Shown one piece after another: positions 8,188 to 17,020 of a DNA stretch of 64,000 nt; the first letter of the stretch is position 1; each line of letters opens with the position of its first letter. Under the pieces are notes generated by a model. It did no database searches. It saw only the letters and a program-made list of their open reading frames with translations, and was not told the origin of the DNA. The DNA lies in NCBI GenBank assembly GCA_910584585.1, contig CAJUBP010000011.1, forward strand, positions 1 through 64,000, read 5' to 3'. This DNA is from an uncultured Lachnospiraceae bacterium. GTDB taxonomy: Bacteria; Bacillota; Clostridia; Lachnospirales; Lachnospiraceae. The position numbers and the translations under genes are program-made.

Positions 8188-9312
8188 ATGGCAATGAGAA
8201 GGGCGAATGGCTCAGGGAATGTTGTTAAGATGAAAGGCAACAGGCGCAAGCCTTGGCGGGCGCGCGTGACTGTTGGGTGGACGGAAGATGGGAAACAAAT
8301 CTTGAAAAATATCGGCTATTTTGAGTCGCGGAAGGAAGCGGACAAGGCCCTGGTTGATTACTTAAGCTGCCCCTATGACCTGACGGTAACCCAGATGACA
8401 TTCAAAGAGCTGTATGAGGTATGGTTTGAAGAGTACCGGGAGAAATTAAGCGGGGTATCCTCCGAGCGGACAATCAAGTCCGCGTTCAGCTACTGCGGCT
8501 CCCTATACCAGATGAAAGTCAGGGACATCCGCAGCTACCATCTGGAAGAGTGCATGAGGACGGGGGAAGCCCTTGTCACAAGGGGGAAAGACAAGGGGAG
8601 CATGCGTAAGGCTTCGGCGGGAACCCAAGCCAGGATGAAATCCATGTTCAACCTGATGTTTGACTACGCCTGCAAGCGGGAGCTGGTGGACAGGAACTAC
8701 GCGAGGGCGTTTGAGTTGGGCAGGGAGATTAAGGAGTAGCGTCAGAAAGAGAAGCGGGAGAATTACATTTTCAGCCCGGAGGAGATCCAGAAGCTGTGGG
8801 ACAATGTGGGGAAGGTGAAATTTGCCGCGATGGTGCTGATTGGCGTTTACTCCGGGTGGAGACCGCAGGAGCTTGCGGTGCTTAAGTTAGACGGGGTTGA
8901 TTTGGAGGGCAGGACGTTCAAAGGGGGCATGAAGACCGCCGCGGGCATTGGGAGGACTGTCCCAATCCATAAGGATGTCTTTCCGCTGGTTGAGTCGTAT
9001 TACCGTGAGGCGGAGGGGATGGGGAGTGAGTTCCTGTTCAATGACCCTGACGGGCAGCAAGGGACGCACCTTACTTATGATAAGTACCGGGGGAGGTTCA
9101 ATAAAGTGATGAGCCGCCTTGGGATGGAGTACCATCATCCGCATGAGACCCGGCATACCTGGTATACAGCCGCCAAAAGAAGCCATATGGACGACGTTTT
9201 GAGGAACAGGATGATGGGGCATCAGAACGAGTCGTATGACGTGAAAAAGTTATACGACCATCAGACTATGGAGGACATGAAAGCGGCAATGGACAGGGTG
9301 AGTTTCCTCTGA
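8188..9312 (+). pseudogene. Tyrosine-type integrase interrupted by in-frame TAG
   Basis: Read through one stop, this 374-residue frame is a phage/ICE-type tyrosine recombinase: an N-terminal Arg-rich AP2-like arm domain (about 1-55), a SAM-like core-binding domain (about 65-180) and a catalytic domain with GWRPQEL (catalytic Arg), HETRHTW (HxxR) and GHQ, with the nucleophile probably the Tyr in KLYDHQ. AAGGAGG at 8173-8179 supports ATG 8188. TAG at 8737-8739 lies between the two domains; the frame is otherwise intact, and CAG to TAG would explain it. Either the gene is recently inactivated, or a separate catalytic half could start at GTG 8806. The gene is GC-richer than its neighbours. Its substrate sites are unknown; no tRNA adjoins it. 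Confidence 0.75.
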
Positions 9313-9369
9313 AAAAGCAGAGCTTAATTTGGCGTGAGGATGTTTTTGTGGAGGTGGCTGTGGGGAAAT

Positions 9370-9560
9370 TCAATTTTGTGGGGTATGCCATACGAGATGA
9401 AATCGTCATGGCTTTCAATATCACGGGGTATGCCATATGGGTGAAATGCGTTTGCTGTGATTTTCAATTTCATAGGGTATAGTTTATGAGATGAAATCAC
9501 CACGGCTTTCAATTTCAGCAAAGCCTGTGTTATGGGGTATGTCTAATGAGATGAAACTGA
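9370..9560 (+). repeat. GGGGTATG repeat cluster downstream of integrase
   Basis: Four degenerate units of about 50-55 bases contain GGGGTATGCCATA-type cores (9380, 9425, 9473, 9534) followed by GAGATGAAATC and GGCTTTCAAT. GTATGCCATAC is itself palindromic. This is a variant of the island octamer with C changed to G. No ORF is supported between 9313 and 9769 apart from these repeats, a hairpin at 9606 and GGGGTATC at 9655. Confidence 0.6.
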
Positions 9561-9605
9561 CATAGTTTTTTATAGAAGCGACAATTCCCTGGAGGGTCTG
9601 TTTTT

Positions 9606-9627
9606 AGGGAGCAGGCTCTCTGTTTTT
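9606..9627 (+). terminator. Short hairpin with T-run
   Basis: AGGGAG and CTCTCT pair around CAGG and are followed by GTTTTT. It could end transcripts coming through the integrase region. Distance from the integrase stop (about 290 bases) makes its gene assignment uncertain. Confidence 0.45.
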
Positions 9628-9769
9628 ATGTTTTCATTTAACATTCCACGATGAGGGGTATCTTATTGCTTTATAAGCATTGTTTTGAAAAAGGGCATAC
9701 CACTCTAATTTAGCATATTTAAAAGTTTTGTGTGAGTCAAAAAAATGAGCTTTTGAGGAGGTTGTTGCG

Positions 9770-10567
9770 ATGAAAAAAGTAAGGCGTGTATGTTTGCTGT
9801 TGTTTTTGGCTGGGGTATTGCTGTTCCCCTTTTTAAATGTCTGTTGCGGTGCTAATCCAAGGATAACAATATCAAATCCACCAGATGGTGATAAGACTAG
9901 GATTGAGGATTTGGTAAATAAGGTTAATAAGATGTCTGATGTTAAATTTGATTTTTTGACTTACAGTTTTAAAGATGGCAATGTAACTATTGAAATTGAT
10001 ATGGTTGATTATAAAAATTTAACTCAGAAGGGCAGACAAAGATTGATGCAGCTGACTTTGAGTACAGTCCAGAACAATGAGGTGAGCAGGATAAACCGCA
10101 ATAAGATTTATAACTTTATTGCGGATGAGGATGTTGCGGTATCAAGTTTGGTGCGTCAGTTAAGTGACGACGTAAGGGCTGATTTTGCGGGCGCGTACAG
10201 CTATTTCAAGCCTTTTGGCACAGGGCTTGGGATTTTCCTGGGATTTATGGTGTTGGCAATCATGGCGGCTTTAGGGCTTACGATTGTGTTTGACCTGTCC
10301 TATATCACAATCCCGTTGGTGCAGTTGGGTTTGGAGAAAAAGAAGAATCATGGGAAGCCTTGGGGCGTTTCCATTGAGGCTTGGAAAGCGGTGGAAGAGG
10401 CGGAGTCGAAGTCTGGGAGTGATTATGCCAATCCCTTATTTGTGTACTTCCGTTCCAAGTCGAAGCAGATGGTTGCAATCAGCCTGTGCCTGCTGTACCT
10501 TGTGAGCGGGCAGCTGTATAATTTCATTGCGGATGTGATGGATTATTTCCGGGGGTTACTGCCCTGA
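9770..10567 (+). CDS. Unknown membrane protein with signal peptide
   Basis: The 265-residue product starts with a signal peptide or first membrane helix (residues 7-27, LLLFLAGVLLFPFL), an exported polar domain (about 30-140), then two strong hydrophobic segments (about 148-185, GIFLGFMVLAIMAALGLTIV) and another near the C-terminus (about 228-250). A charged cytoplasmic loop (LEKKKNHGKPWG) sits between them. I do not recognise the family; similar layouts occur among accessory membrane proteins of mobile elements, but no conjugation neighbours are present. GAGGAGG at 9755-9761 gives a clear ribosome site for ATG 9770. GGGGTATC lies upstream (9655) and downstream (10585), so the gene is framed by the island motif. 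Confidence 0.65.
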   Translation: MKKVRRVCLLLFLAGVLLFPFLNVCCGANPRITISNPPDGDKTRIEDLVNKVNKMSDVKFDFLTYSFKDGNVTIEIDMVDYKNLTQKGRQRLMQLTLSTVQNNEVSRINRNKIYNFIADEDVAVSSLVRQLSDDVRADFAGAYSYFKPFGTGLGIFLGFMVLAIMAALGLTIVFDLSYITIPLVQLGLEKKKNHGKPWGVSIEAWKAVEEAESKSGSDYANPLFVYFRSKSKQMVAISLCLLYLVSGQLYNFIADVMDYFRGLLP

Positions 10568-10584
10568 GCCTGTGCCCTGCCAGA

Positions 10585-10592
10585 GGGGTATC
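10585..10592 (+). repeat. GGGGTATC motif between membrane-protein gene and methyltransferase unit
   Basis: An exact + strand octamer 17 bases after the preceding stop codon. The rest of 10568-10892 is non-coding; it holds a terminator hairpin and a second octamer at 10859. Confidence 0.7.
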
Positions 10593-10778
10593 TGAGGCAT
10601 GCCCGCTTAGGGAGCAGCCATCCGCGGGGCATGATACGGGGGTAAATTGTCTGGAACTTCGAACCGCACTCCGGCGGTTTTCCCGCTGCCCTGAGTTGGG
10701 TCTGCCACCTGCCGGGGTGCAGCTGATTTTTCATATTAATTTTTTCACTTTCACAATTTAGTTTCACTATAGCGCTAA

Positions 10779-10828
10779 GGGTGGGCTTGCAGAAAATGCC
10801 AGAAATCTGCAAGCCCATCCTTTCTTTG
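10779..10828 (+). terminator. Strong hairpin before methyltransferase unit
   Basis: GGGTGGGCTTGCAG (10779-10792) pairs with CTGCAAGCCCATCC (10807-10820) around a 14-base loop, followed by TTTCTTT. It separates the membrane-protein gene from the next unit. Confidence 0.65.
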
Positions 10829-10851
10829 TGGATTTCCGCCATCCCGTGTGA

Positions 10852-10869
10852 TATGATAGGGGTATCATA
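10852..10869 (+). promoter_or_regulatory. Palindrome around GGGGTATC upstream of methyltransferase unit
   Basis: TATGATA and TATCATA form a perfect seven-base inverted repeat around GGGG, so here the island octamer is one arm of a palindrome. TATGAT could also serve as a -10 box. It lies 24 bases before the small ORF that precedes the methyltransferase, where an operator would be expected. Function is inferred only from position. Confidence 0.4.
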
Positions 10870-10892
10870 CAAAGGAAACGGAGGGGACGGAG

Positions 10893-11027
10893 ATGTTAAC
10901 GCCACAGGAAATTCTTGCGGGTTTAAGCGACCCGACAAGACAGGCAATAAATTCAGGGGTGTCACAGGCTGAGTTTGGGGAAATCGGCGGGGTTTATTGT
11001 ATGTTAAGGAATGATAAAAACCCATGA
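10893..11027 (+). CDS. Small ORF coupled to methyltransferase (44 aa)
   Basis: ATG 10893 is preceded by GGAGGGGACGGAG, a good ribosome site. The 44-residue product (start MLTPQEILAGLSDPTRQAIN) overlaps the methyltransferase start by 17 bases, an arrangement typical of translational coupling. It has no recognisable domain. The methyltransferase itself has only a weak, badly spaced ribosome site, which makes the small ORF more credible as a leader cistron. Confidence 0.45.
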   Translation: MLTPQEILAGLSDPTRQAINSGVSQAEFGEIGGVYCMLRNDKNP

Positions 11028-13038
11028 GGATGATTACAAAACAAGCATACAGATACCAAATACGCAAAATTTTGTGAGGGGTATGGCGGGCTGTAAGAAG
11101 GATGGGAATGAGTTCAGGAGGAATTATGCGTTTGCCTTTGCAGTGTTAAAAGTTATAGCCCAGACTCATAAGAATAAAGGCGCAGCCCCAATCCCGCAGG
11201 AAATAAGGCTTGTAGCCGCTTATATGGTTTACCGGGCGATGGAGCTGGCGGATAGAAAGTATGGAGGCATTGAAAAAGCGGATAAGGCAGTGAGCCAGTC
11301 AGAAATACTGAAAGGGCTGGGGCTTGGGCATAACGCCTTTACGAAGTGGGGCATGCGCCCAAAGCAGTATTACTATGTGACGCGTTATGAGCAGCCGGAC
11401 TCACCGATACGTTATATGGGGGCTAAGACAGGCGAATATGGGTATGCAATCAGGAACCTTGTGTACCAGGCAGGCAAGCATAAGGCATTTGCCGACATCT
11501 TTGGCGGTGGCGGCAACGCGACGCTTGCAGTGCCGCCGGTAGATACTGTGCAGTGTTATTATAATGAAGTTGACCCCATCGCATTTAATGCGGTGGAAGT
11601 ATTGAAAGATGAAAAACTATGCCAAAAGTTGGTTGGCTTGTACCGGGAGTTCTGCGGTGAGCTGCAAGGGAAAGGAAGGTCTGAATTTCTTGTGGGGTAT
11701 CTGCCACCCAATGCCACGAGGCGGGCGATTAATAACGCCTTTCATTCAAAAGATGGGAAAACCAAGGGCCAGGTTGGCAAGATAAAAGATATAAACCCCG
11801 TATCTGTAAGGCTGACTTATAGTGAAATGAGTGATTTCATTGCAGAGTATGAGAAAGGGATTAACCTCTGCATGGCATGCGGGCAGACAGAGATCCGGGC
11901 GGGAGGTGAAGTCTATAATTTATATGAACTGAAAAACAAGGACTACCATAATATTCTCTGGCGGAAATTCAGTGACCCAGCAGTGCAGGCGGTGGCGGAA
12001 GTTTTGGGCATTACCCCAAGGGGTCACCATGCCGCGCTTACAGATGACAGTATAGGGGACGGCTTTGAGGATGACATCCCATTGGATGTTACATGGGATG
12101 ATGGCGCGCTGTTTAAAAAATATATGGGAGGCGTACCACTGACGGCCGAAGAACAGGCTAAGTTGGGGGAACTGGAGGTAAGCGCAGTGGGGCAGCGGTT
12201 TGATTTTGTGCATTACATGATGCTGTGCTACTGGTACCTGTTTGATGGCATGGCAAAGGGATACCGGGCGAGTGGATGCCCCTTTGCCAAGGAAGAGGAT
12301 AAGGTGTTCTATGCGTTTGCCTATATTTTCCTCAGATATTCTGCGTTCCGCAGAAATAAAATCAGTGACAATGACATACGGAATGCGGACGAACCCACTA
12401 CCTTAAGCGATGGCTCCACAGTTTATAAGAACAATGAGAAGATAGAAAAATTCCTGGGCTGCTCCCTACTGCCGGAAATAGAGGCGTTCCACAAGCGTTT
12501 CAGGAAAGTGGAGTTATCGAATGAGGATTTCAGGGTTTTTCTTGACAGCATTATTAATAACAAACATTATTCAGATAAAGGCAGGGTGGTATTTTATTCA
12601 GACAGCCCATACCTCAAAACGGTTGGGTATGACAGTAAGTTTACAATCGGAGACATGCGTGATTTAATCCAGAAGCTGGTTCATTGCGGGCAGAAATTCA
12701 TCTTCTCCTGCCGGGCTTGCAAGAGCGCGGCGGAAAGCAAAGAGGAGGGTGAGGGGAAGCCAACCATAAACAGCGCGAACCGTTCCCTGCGTGATGACCT
12801 GTTCCATGTCTTTGAGTCAGAAGCCAAAGCAGCAGGAATCAGCCTGAGTGTCCTTGCAGTCAGGAAAGGTGGGAAAAGCCTTCCAGCACTTATCAAGGGC
12901 AGCCAGGTTGCCGAGATTATGATATGCAATTTCGACATCCATGGTTTCTCAAACAATGGCAAGTCTGCCAAGACAAAGTTTACCGCATATACATACCATG
13001 ATTTCCTTAACATCTTTGAAAGCAATGCAATTTTATAG
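11011..13038 (+). CDS. Oversized D12-class (Dam-like) DNA methyltransferase
   Basis: The 675-residue protein has the N-terminal D12 signature PIRYMGAKTGEYGYAI (about 126-141), then SAM-binding motif I, FADIFGGGGNATL (about 158-170), and the acidic residue NEVDPIAFNAV. The catalytic motif IV appears as DSPY (residue about 531, in FYSDSPYLKTVGYD) instead of the usual DPPY. Dam-family enzymes have about 270-300 residues; here about 340 residues lie between motifs I and IV, with no obvious known domain, plus an N-terminal extension of about 120. The family methylates adenine N6; whether DSPY is active is uncertain. No restriction enzyme is adjacent. The TAG stop is followed by 72 more open codons. 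GGGGTATC occurs inside the gene (11694) and 33 bases after it (13071). Confidence 0.7.
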   Translation: MIKTHEDDYKTSIQIPNTQNFVRGMAGCKKDGNEFRRNYAFAFAVLKVIAQTHKNKGAAPIPQEIRLVAAYMVYRAMELADRKYGGIEKADKAVSQSEILKGLGLGHNAFTKWGMRPKQYYYVTRYEQPDSPIRYMGAKTGEYGYAIRNLVYQAGKHKAFADIFGGGGNATLAVPPVDTVQCYYNEVDPIAFNAVEVLKDEKLCQKLVGLYREFCGELQGKGRSEFLVGYLPPNATRRAINNAFHSKDGKTKGQVGKIKDINPVSVRLTYSEMSDFIAEYEKGINLCMACGQTEIRAGGEVYNLYELKNKDYHNILWRKFSDPAVQAVAEVLGITPRGHHAALTDDSIGDGFEDDIPLDVTWDDGALFKKYMGGVPLTAEEQAKLGELEVSAVGQRFDFVHYMMLCYWYLFDGMAKGYRASGCPFAKEEDKVFYAFAYIFLRYSAFRRNKISDNDIRNADEPTTLSDGSTVYKNNEKIEKFLGCSLLPEIEAFHKRFRKVELSNEDFRVFLDSIINNKHYSDKGRVVFYSDSPYLKTVGYDSKFTIGDMRDLIQKLVHCGQKFIFSCRACKSAAESKEEGEGKPTINSANRSLRDDLFHVFESEAKAAGISLSVLAVRKGGKSLPALIKGSQVAEIMICNFDIHGFSNNGKSAKTKFTAYTYHDFLNIFESNAIL

Positions 13039-13534
13039 CGTGATATAATTCCACAAGGGGATATCCATCCGGGGTATCTCCCTTTCCCGCGCCCCGAAAA
13101 GGCAGCAGCCAAGTTCCGCATAATCCATCAGAACCGTTCCCTGTCCCTGCTGTGGATTTCTACGCAAGAGGAAGGGATTGCAAAGATATGCAGATGCTGG
13201 GAACCTGAAGGCGAAGCGCGCAGAAGCCCTGCCAGGAATGGCGGGGTTTTCCTATGAAAACACACGTTCCCAAACACGTTTCCGCTGAAGCCCCGCCCGC
13301 CTTTCCCGGAGTGCCTTTTACGCCCCGCATTGGCGGCATACCGCCCGTTTTACGCCCCCCTTGTGGGGAATTTGGCATGGCTTGGCTTTCCCGCCTTATT
13401 TGGGCGCATTTTGGGGCGTCCTTGTCCGTCTTTCGGGGCGGGTTCCGGGGGTTGCATACGCCCCTCGGAAGAGTTAAGATAACACAGCCAGAGGGCTTTG
13501 CCAGGGGCAGAAGAAAGGGAGGCGGTGTTGTTTT
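13039..13534 (+). other. GC-rich region after methyltransferase without a supported gene
   Basis: This stretch has a markedly higher GC content than its surroundings. The frame of the methyltransferase stays open to TGA at 13255-13257, and another open frame (13254-13547) has a skewed Pro/Gly/Arg composition and no ribosome site, so I call neither. GGGGTATC occurs at 13071. Confidence 0.4.
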
Positions 13535-13738
13535 ATGGCGATTATAAGGGTTGGCCTGGCTGTGGAGAAGCTGCGCGGGCTGTCAGGCTTGCTTGAGGCA
13601 GCTTCATCCTGCAACGACAAAGTCAGCGAACAGCAGGCGGCGTTCAGTTTCCTTGCTTCGGAGCTTTCCGACATAGCGGATGAGATTGAGTATGCTGGAA
13701 ACCCAAACGAAAGGAAAAGCCAGCAGCCGGGGGCTTGA
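13535..13738 (+). CDS. Small hypothetical protein (67 aa)
   Basis: GGGAGG at 13518-13523 precedes ATG 13535 at suitable spacing. The product is an acidic, helical protein (VEKLRGLSGLLEAASSCND, then SFLASELSDIADEIEYA), without membrane segments. I do not recognise it; the pattern resembles small accessory proteins of mobile elements. GGGGTATG follows its stop within ten bases. Confidence 0.5.
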   Translation: MAIIRVGLAVEKLRGLSGLLEAASSCNDKVSEQQAAFSFLASELSDIADEIEYAGNPNERKSQQPGA

Positions 13739-14339
13739 ATGCCGGGGTATGGGGTCTGCCTGTCCAGGCAGGCTCTTTTCCTGTGCAGCTTGGATGCCCA
13801 GGCATCAGAACATGTATTCCGTTGACATAAAACAGGGATATGCCGGGGTATCTGTGAGCTTTGCCGCCAGAGCACTGAGGGTAAGCGGCAGCCATAAGGG
13901 AGATAATAATCTGGAAAGAAAGAAGAACCATATAGAATTTCAGGAAATGAACTGGAATCAGACAGAGGTTAACATGGATTACCACGATTTGAGATGAAGG
14001 GGATGAAAAAGGGGAAACTGAGTTTTAAGGTATCTGTAAGTTCATTGTCTTTGAGAGTTTAGAAAGTGTATGCTGATACAGAGAGTTACTGAGACATAAA
14101 TTCATTCGCTTATAAGGAGACAACTCTGGAATCTTAGAAAGCAACAAGTAGCACAGAGAATTGTCAAGTCATAAAACAATTTGCATAGAACGATACAGTT
14201 TAGAAATCAATAGTGGGGCGCAATTTCATTCGCAGCCATAGCCCCAGCTTTGGAAACTGGAGCATAACAAGCCATAGGGTCATTCAAATATGACAGAGTT
14301 TCAAAAGGTATAAACAAGTCGCCCGTCTAAGCATCAAGA

Positions 14340-16005
14340 TATAAGAAGTAAAGATATTTAAAGAGGTATCAAGATTTCTCTTCAAGAATCAATGTGTAAT
14401 TCAATAAGTAAAGATACCCAAAGGGGTACCAGGATTTCTTCAAAAGAAGCAAAGAAAATCAAAGGGGTATGGAGATTTCTTCCAAAGAGGAAATGTGTAA
14501 TTCAGTAAGTAAAGATACCCAAAGGGGTATCAATTGCCTTTCCAAAGAAGTAAAGATATCCAAAGGGGTATCAGAAAGCCCCGGCTAAGTATCAAGATAT
14601 AAGAAATAGAGATATCATCATCAGCATAGTATTTATCAGAAATTAAGGGGTATCAATTGCCTTTCTAAAGAAGTAAAGATATCCAAAGGGGTATCAAGAT
14701 TGCCCCCACTCAAGGGCTAAGAAGCAAAAACATCCAAAGGGGTATCAGAGACGTGCGAAAGGCGCACTCCCGCCGACTCAAAAAGCCAGTTAGCAGGAAG
14801 GGAAAGGCAATCCGCCGACAGCAGCATCCACAGACAAAAACAGGCGATTCACGCCATCTTATCATTGAATATATCCCCCTCACTTAACATAATAATAATT
14901 TCCCAACATAAAAGACAACCACGCATTTTCACATCACGCAACCGATTTAACTCTAAAATCCACGCCCCCACTAGCGACATAGCCCATCCGTTAGGCGACA
15001 TAGGATTTTAAATTACCAAAGGGAACGGCCCCACAAGCACAGATAACCGCCTGACATTTTTCAGGGTTTTTGTAGTTATCAGGAAAAGGTAAATCCGCCT
15101 AGCCAAAGACAATTTTAGGGGAAGAGGTATATTAGTAAGGTATAAGGGATATGTAAGGGCTTCACCGAAGCCCCTGATAGCAATCCCCAATAAAGAGATA
15201 TAGGTATCATTCTCTCAAGGGGTATCATCAAAGTACCTTATAGAAATCTCCAAGAAAAATATCAATAGAAAGAGGTACATCCATTTTCATGTGGAATATG
15301 CAGGTATCCTCATGGAAAGTTGCCAAGAAGCAAGGTATAAATTTCTCTGGCATTTCAGATCCCATAAGGGGTATCCAAGGGATTTATTGAATCCCCGGTA
15401 ACAATCCCCAACAAAGAGATACAGGCATCACTCATTCAAGGGGTATCATCAAGCCTTTGTCAGAAATCCCCAAGAAAGGAATGCAGCCCTAAAGTAAAGA
15501 TTTCGATAAGAAAAAGTAAGTGGCGATTGACATTCATAAGGGGTATCAAAGGTTTTGTCAAAGTCCCTAATAACAACTCCAAGCAAAGAGATAGATAAAA
15601 GCAGTTGAGTATCGTTAGTATTTATATCTATAAGGGGTATGCAAAGGCTTCACCCAAGCCCCAAGAAAGAGGTATTTGAAAGGGTATAGGGACGATTCAA
15701 ATTTTCTGATAATAAGTTGTCTGTAGGGATATGGATATCATTAATCCCTCGGTAGAAATCCCCAAGAAAGAATGTGCAGAATCATTCTTTATATGGGAAA
15801 AGAGATATTTATGGGGTATCAAGAGGCATTGCCGAAGCTCCTGATAATAAGCCGCCTATAGAGATATGAGTGCTAATTGTTCATAGGGTATCCCCAAAGC
15901 CCCTGATAGCAAGTCCTAAGAACGAGATACCTGAAAGCAGTTTTATTGGGGTATGTCATAGCCCCTGATAGCAATTCTAAAGAATTCCCCTTTCTACGGG
16001 GTATC
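14340..16005 (+). repeat. Array of degenerate repeats built on GGGGTATC
   Basis: No supported gene lies between 13739 and 16072. From 14340 the sequence is a loose array of repeats. In the first half (14340-14750) the unit is AAGTAAAGATAYCCAAAG followed by GGGGTATCAA; GATACCC-AAAG-GGGTATC is a seven-base hairpin, and GATATCC versions keep a G-T pair. In the second half (15170-16005) units of roughly 75-220 bases carry CCCTGATAGCAATCCC, AAAGAGATA and AAGGGGTATC. Exact octamers are at 14524, 14565, 14647, 14688, 14739, 15219, 15368, 15440, 15540, 15813 and 15998, all on the + strand; near matches lie at 14363, 14424, 14464, 15633 and 15948. Spacing is irregular, unlike CRISPR. The interval 14760-15170 holds no clear unit. 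Confidence 0.75.
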
Positions 16006-16072
16006 CTAATTTTTTCAAAGGGGAGCGGGAATGATTTATAAAAACAGGGATGATGTAAGGAGAAGAAAATTT

Positions 16073-16753
16073 ATGAAAAAAGACAGCAGAAAAAGATTAA
16101 CCGTGTTTTTGTTGGCAGTTGTGATAGCATTTGGAAGTGTGTTTATGCCTTCGCAGGTTGAAGCGGCATCCAAGCCCCATATGAAAACAGTAAATGTCAA
16201 GTGGGATTTGAAGAAGAATAAAACTGTCATATATAAGACCAGATGCCCCGGATTGGGCATGGTAAAGCAAAAAGCCAAAATAACGAATTATAAAGTGAAG
16301 AATTCTAAAAAGAAAGGGTATAAGGAACTGACATTTACAGTATACTACACGCGCCAGTGGAATATAAGCAAAAACCAGGTGCATAAGGTGGCAAATGCTG
16401 GGGGAGATCCGCAAATGGACATGGGCTATTACTACGCTATTTTGGATTATGATACAGGAAAACTGGTGAGTAGAAGCCGGAAAAATGTCACCGTATGTGA
16501 AACAGGTAAGACATTTTGGCGAACCGAAGGGTACCACGATGATCATGGCTGTTCTGTATCTATCGGAAATGTATCAGTAAACGTGAAAGTGACTTATCCT
16601 AAGAACTATAAGGGGCTTTGTATTGGAATAGGAGGTTTTACGACTCTAAAGGGTGCTGATAAAATGTTCGTGTTTGGGCGCAAGGCATTTGGAGAAACAA
16701 ATATGTATAGCAGGAAAGATAAGTCGGTTGCCCATTTCATGCGCATAAAATAA
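16073..16753 (+). CDS. Secreted protein of unknown function
   Basis: The 226-residue product has a Lys/Arg-rich start and a Sec signal peptide (about residues 8-31, ending VEAAS), then a Lys- and Tyr-rich mature domain of probable beta structure (segments such as KELTFTVYYTRQW and CSVSIGNVSVNVKVTYP). No membrane anchor is visible. AAGGAG at 16056-16061 suits ATG 16073 better than the in-frame ATG 16031. I do not recognise the family. Like the Big2/Fn3 gene at 3607 it stands directly in front of a terminator, Rpn and HTH block, and it is preceded by the same TTTCTACGGGGTATCCT context that follows the earlier gene. Confidence 0.65.
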   Translation: MKKDSRKRLTVFLLAVVIAFGSVFMPSQVEAASKPHMKTVNVKWDLKKNKTVIYKTRCPGLGMVKQKAKITNYKVKNSKKKGYKELTFTVYYTRQWNISKNQVHKVANAGGDPQMDMGYYYAILDYDTGKLVSRSRKNVTVCETGKTFWRTEGYHDDHGCSVSIGNVSVNVKVTYPKNYKGLCIGIGGFTTLKGADKMFVFGRKAFGETNMYSRKDKSVAHFMRIK

Positions 16754-16773
16754 GGAGCTTTCAATTCCAAATA

Positions 16774-16798
16774 AAACCTGATCGTGCAGGTTGATTTT
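16774..16798 (+). terminator. Small hairpin after secreted-protein gene
   Basis: AACCTG and CAGGTT pair around ATCGTG and are followed by GATTTTC. Weak alone, but it is followed at 16803 by the block-associated hairpin. Confidence 0.4.
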
Positions 16799-16802
16799 CT
16801 GA

Positions 16803-16838
16803 AGGTGACCGTCCAATTTGTAATGCTGGGCGGTTATT
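16803..16838 (+). terminator. Hairpin terminator at start of block B
   Basis: GACCGTCCA and TGGGCGGT pair and are followed by TATTTTC. It is the block B counterpart of the hairpin at 5185-5220. Confidence 0.55.
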
Positions 16839-17020
16839 TTCTGCACATTTTTGGCGAAACGGTATCTTTCCATTTCAGGCAAGGCAGACTATGTATATGT
16901 CTGGTTTAAAAATATATGGGGTATCTGGATTTTCAGGGAAAATCCTTGAGCATCCGCTTTTTGTATGCTATATTATAAGCAGAACCAGAATTTGAATGGA
17001 AACAACAGTAAGGAGCGTTT

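Noticed and set aside
8188..13257. Amber recoding (TAG read as glutamine) in the island
   Set aside because: Several TAG codons lie in readable frames, but host genes use TAG as stop and most island genes end in TGA or TAA; no suppressor tRNA is seen. Single nonsense mutations explain the data.
13254..13547. 97-codon open frame in GC-rich region
   Set aside because: Skewed Pro/Gly/Arg composition, no ribosome site, and overlap with the better supported small gene at 13535.
15008..15190. Minus-strand 60-codon frame in the array region
   Set aside because: No ribosome site; falls within repeat-rich DNA and has no recognisable pattern.
14340..16005. CRISPR array
   Set aside because: Repeat units are degenerate, spacing is irregular, spacers are not of constant length, and no cas gene is present in the window.
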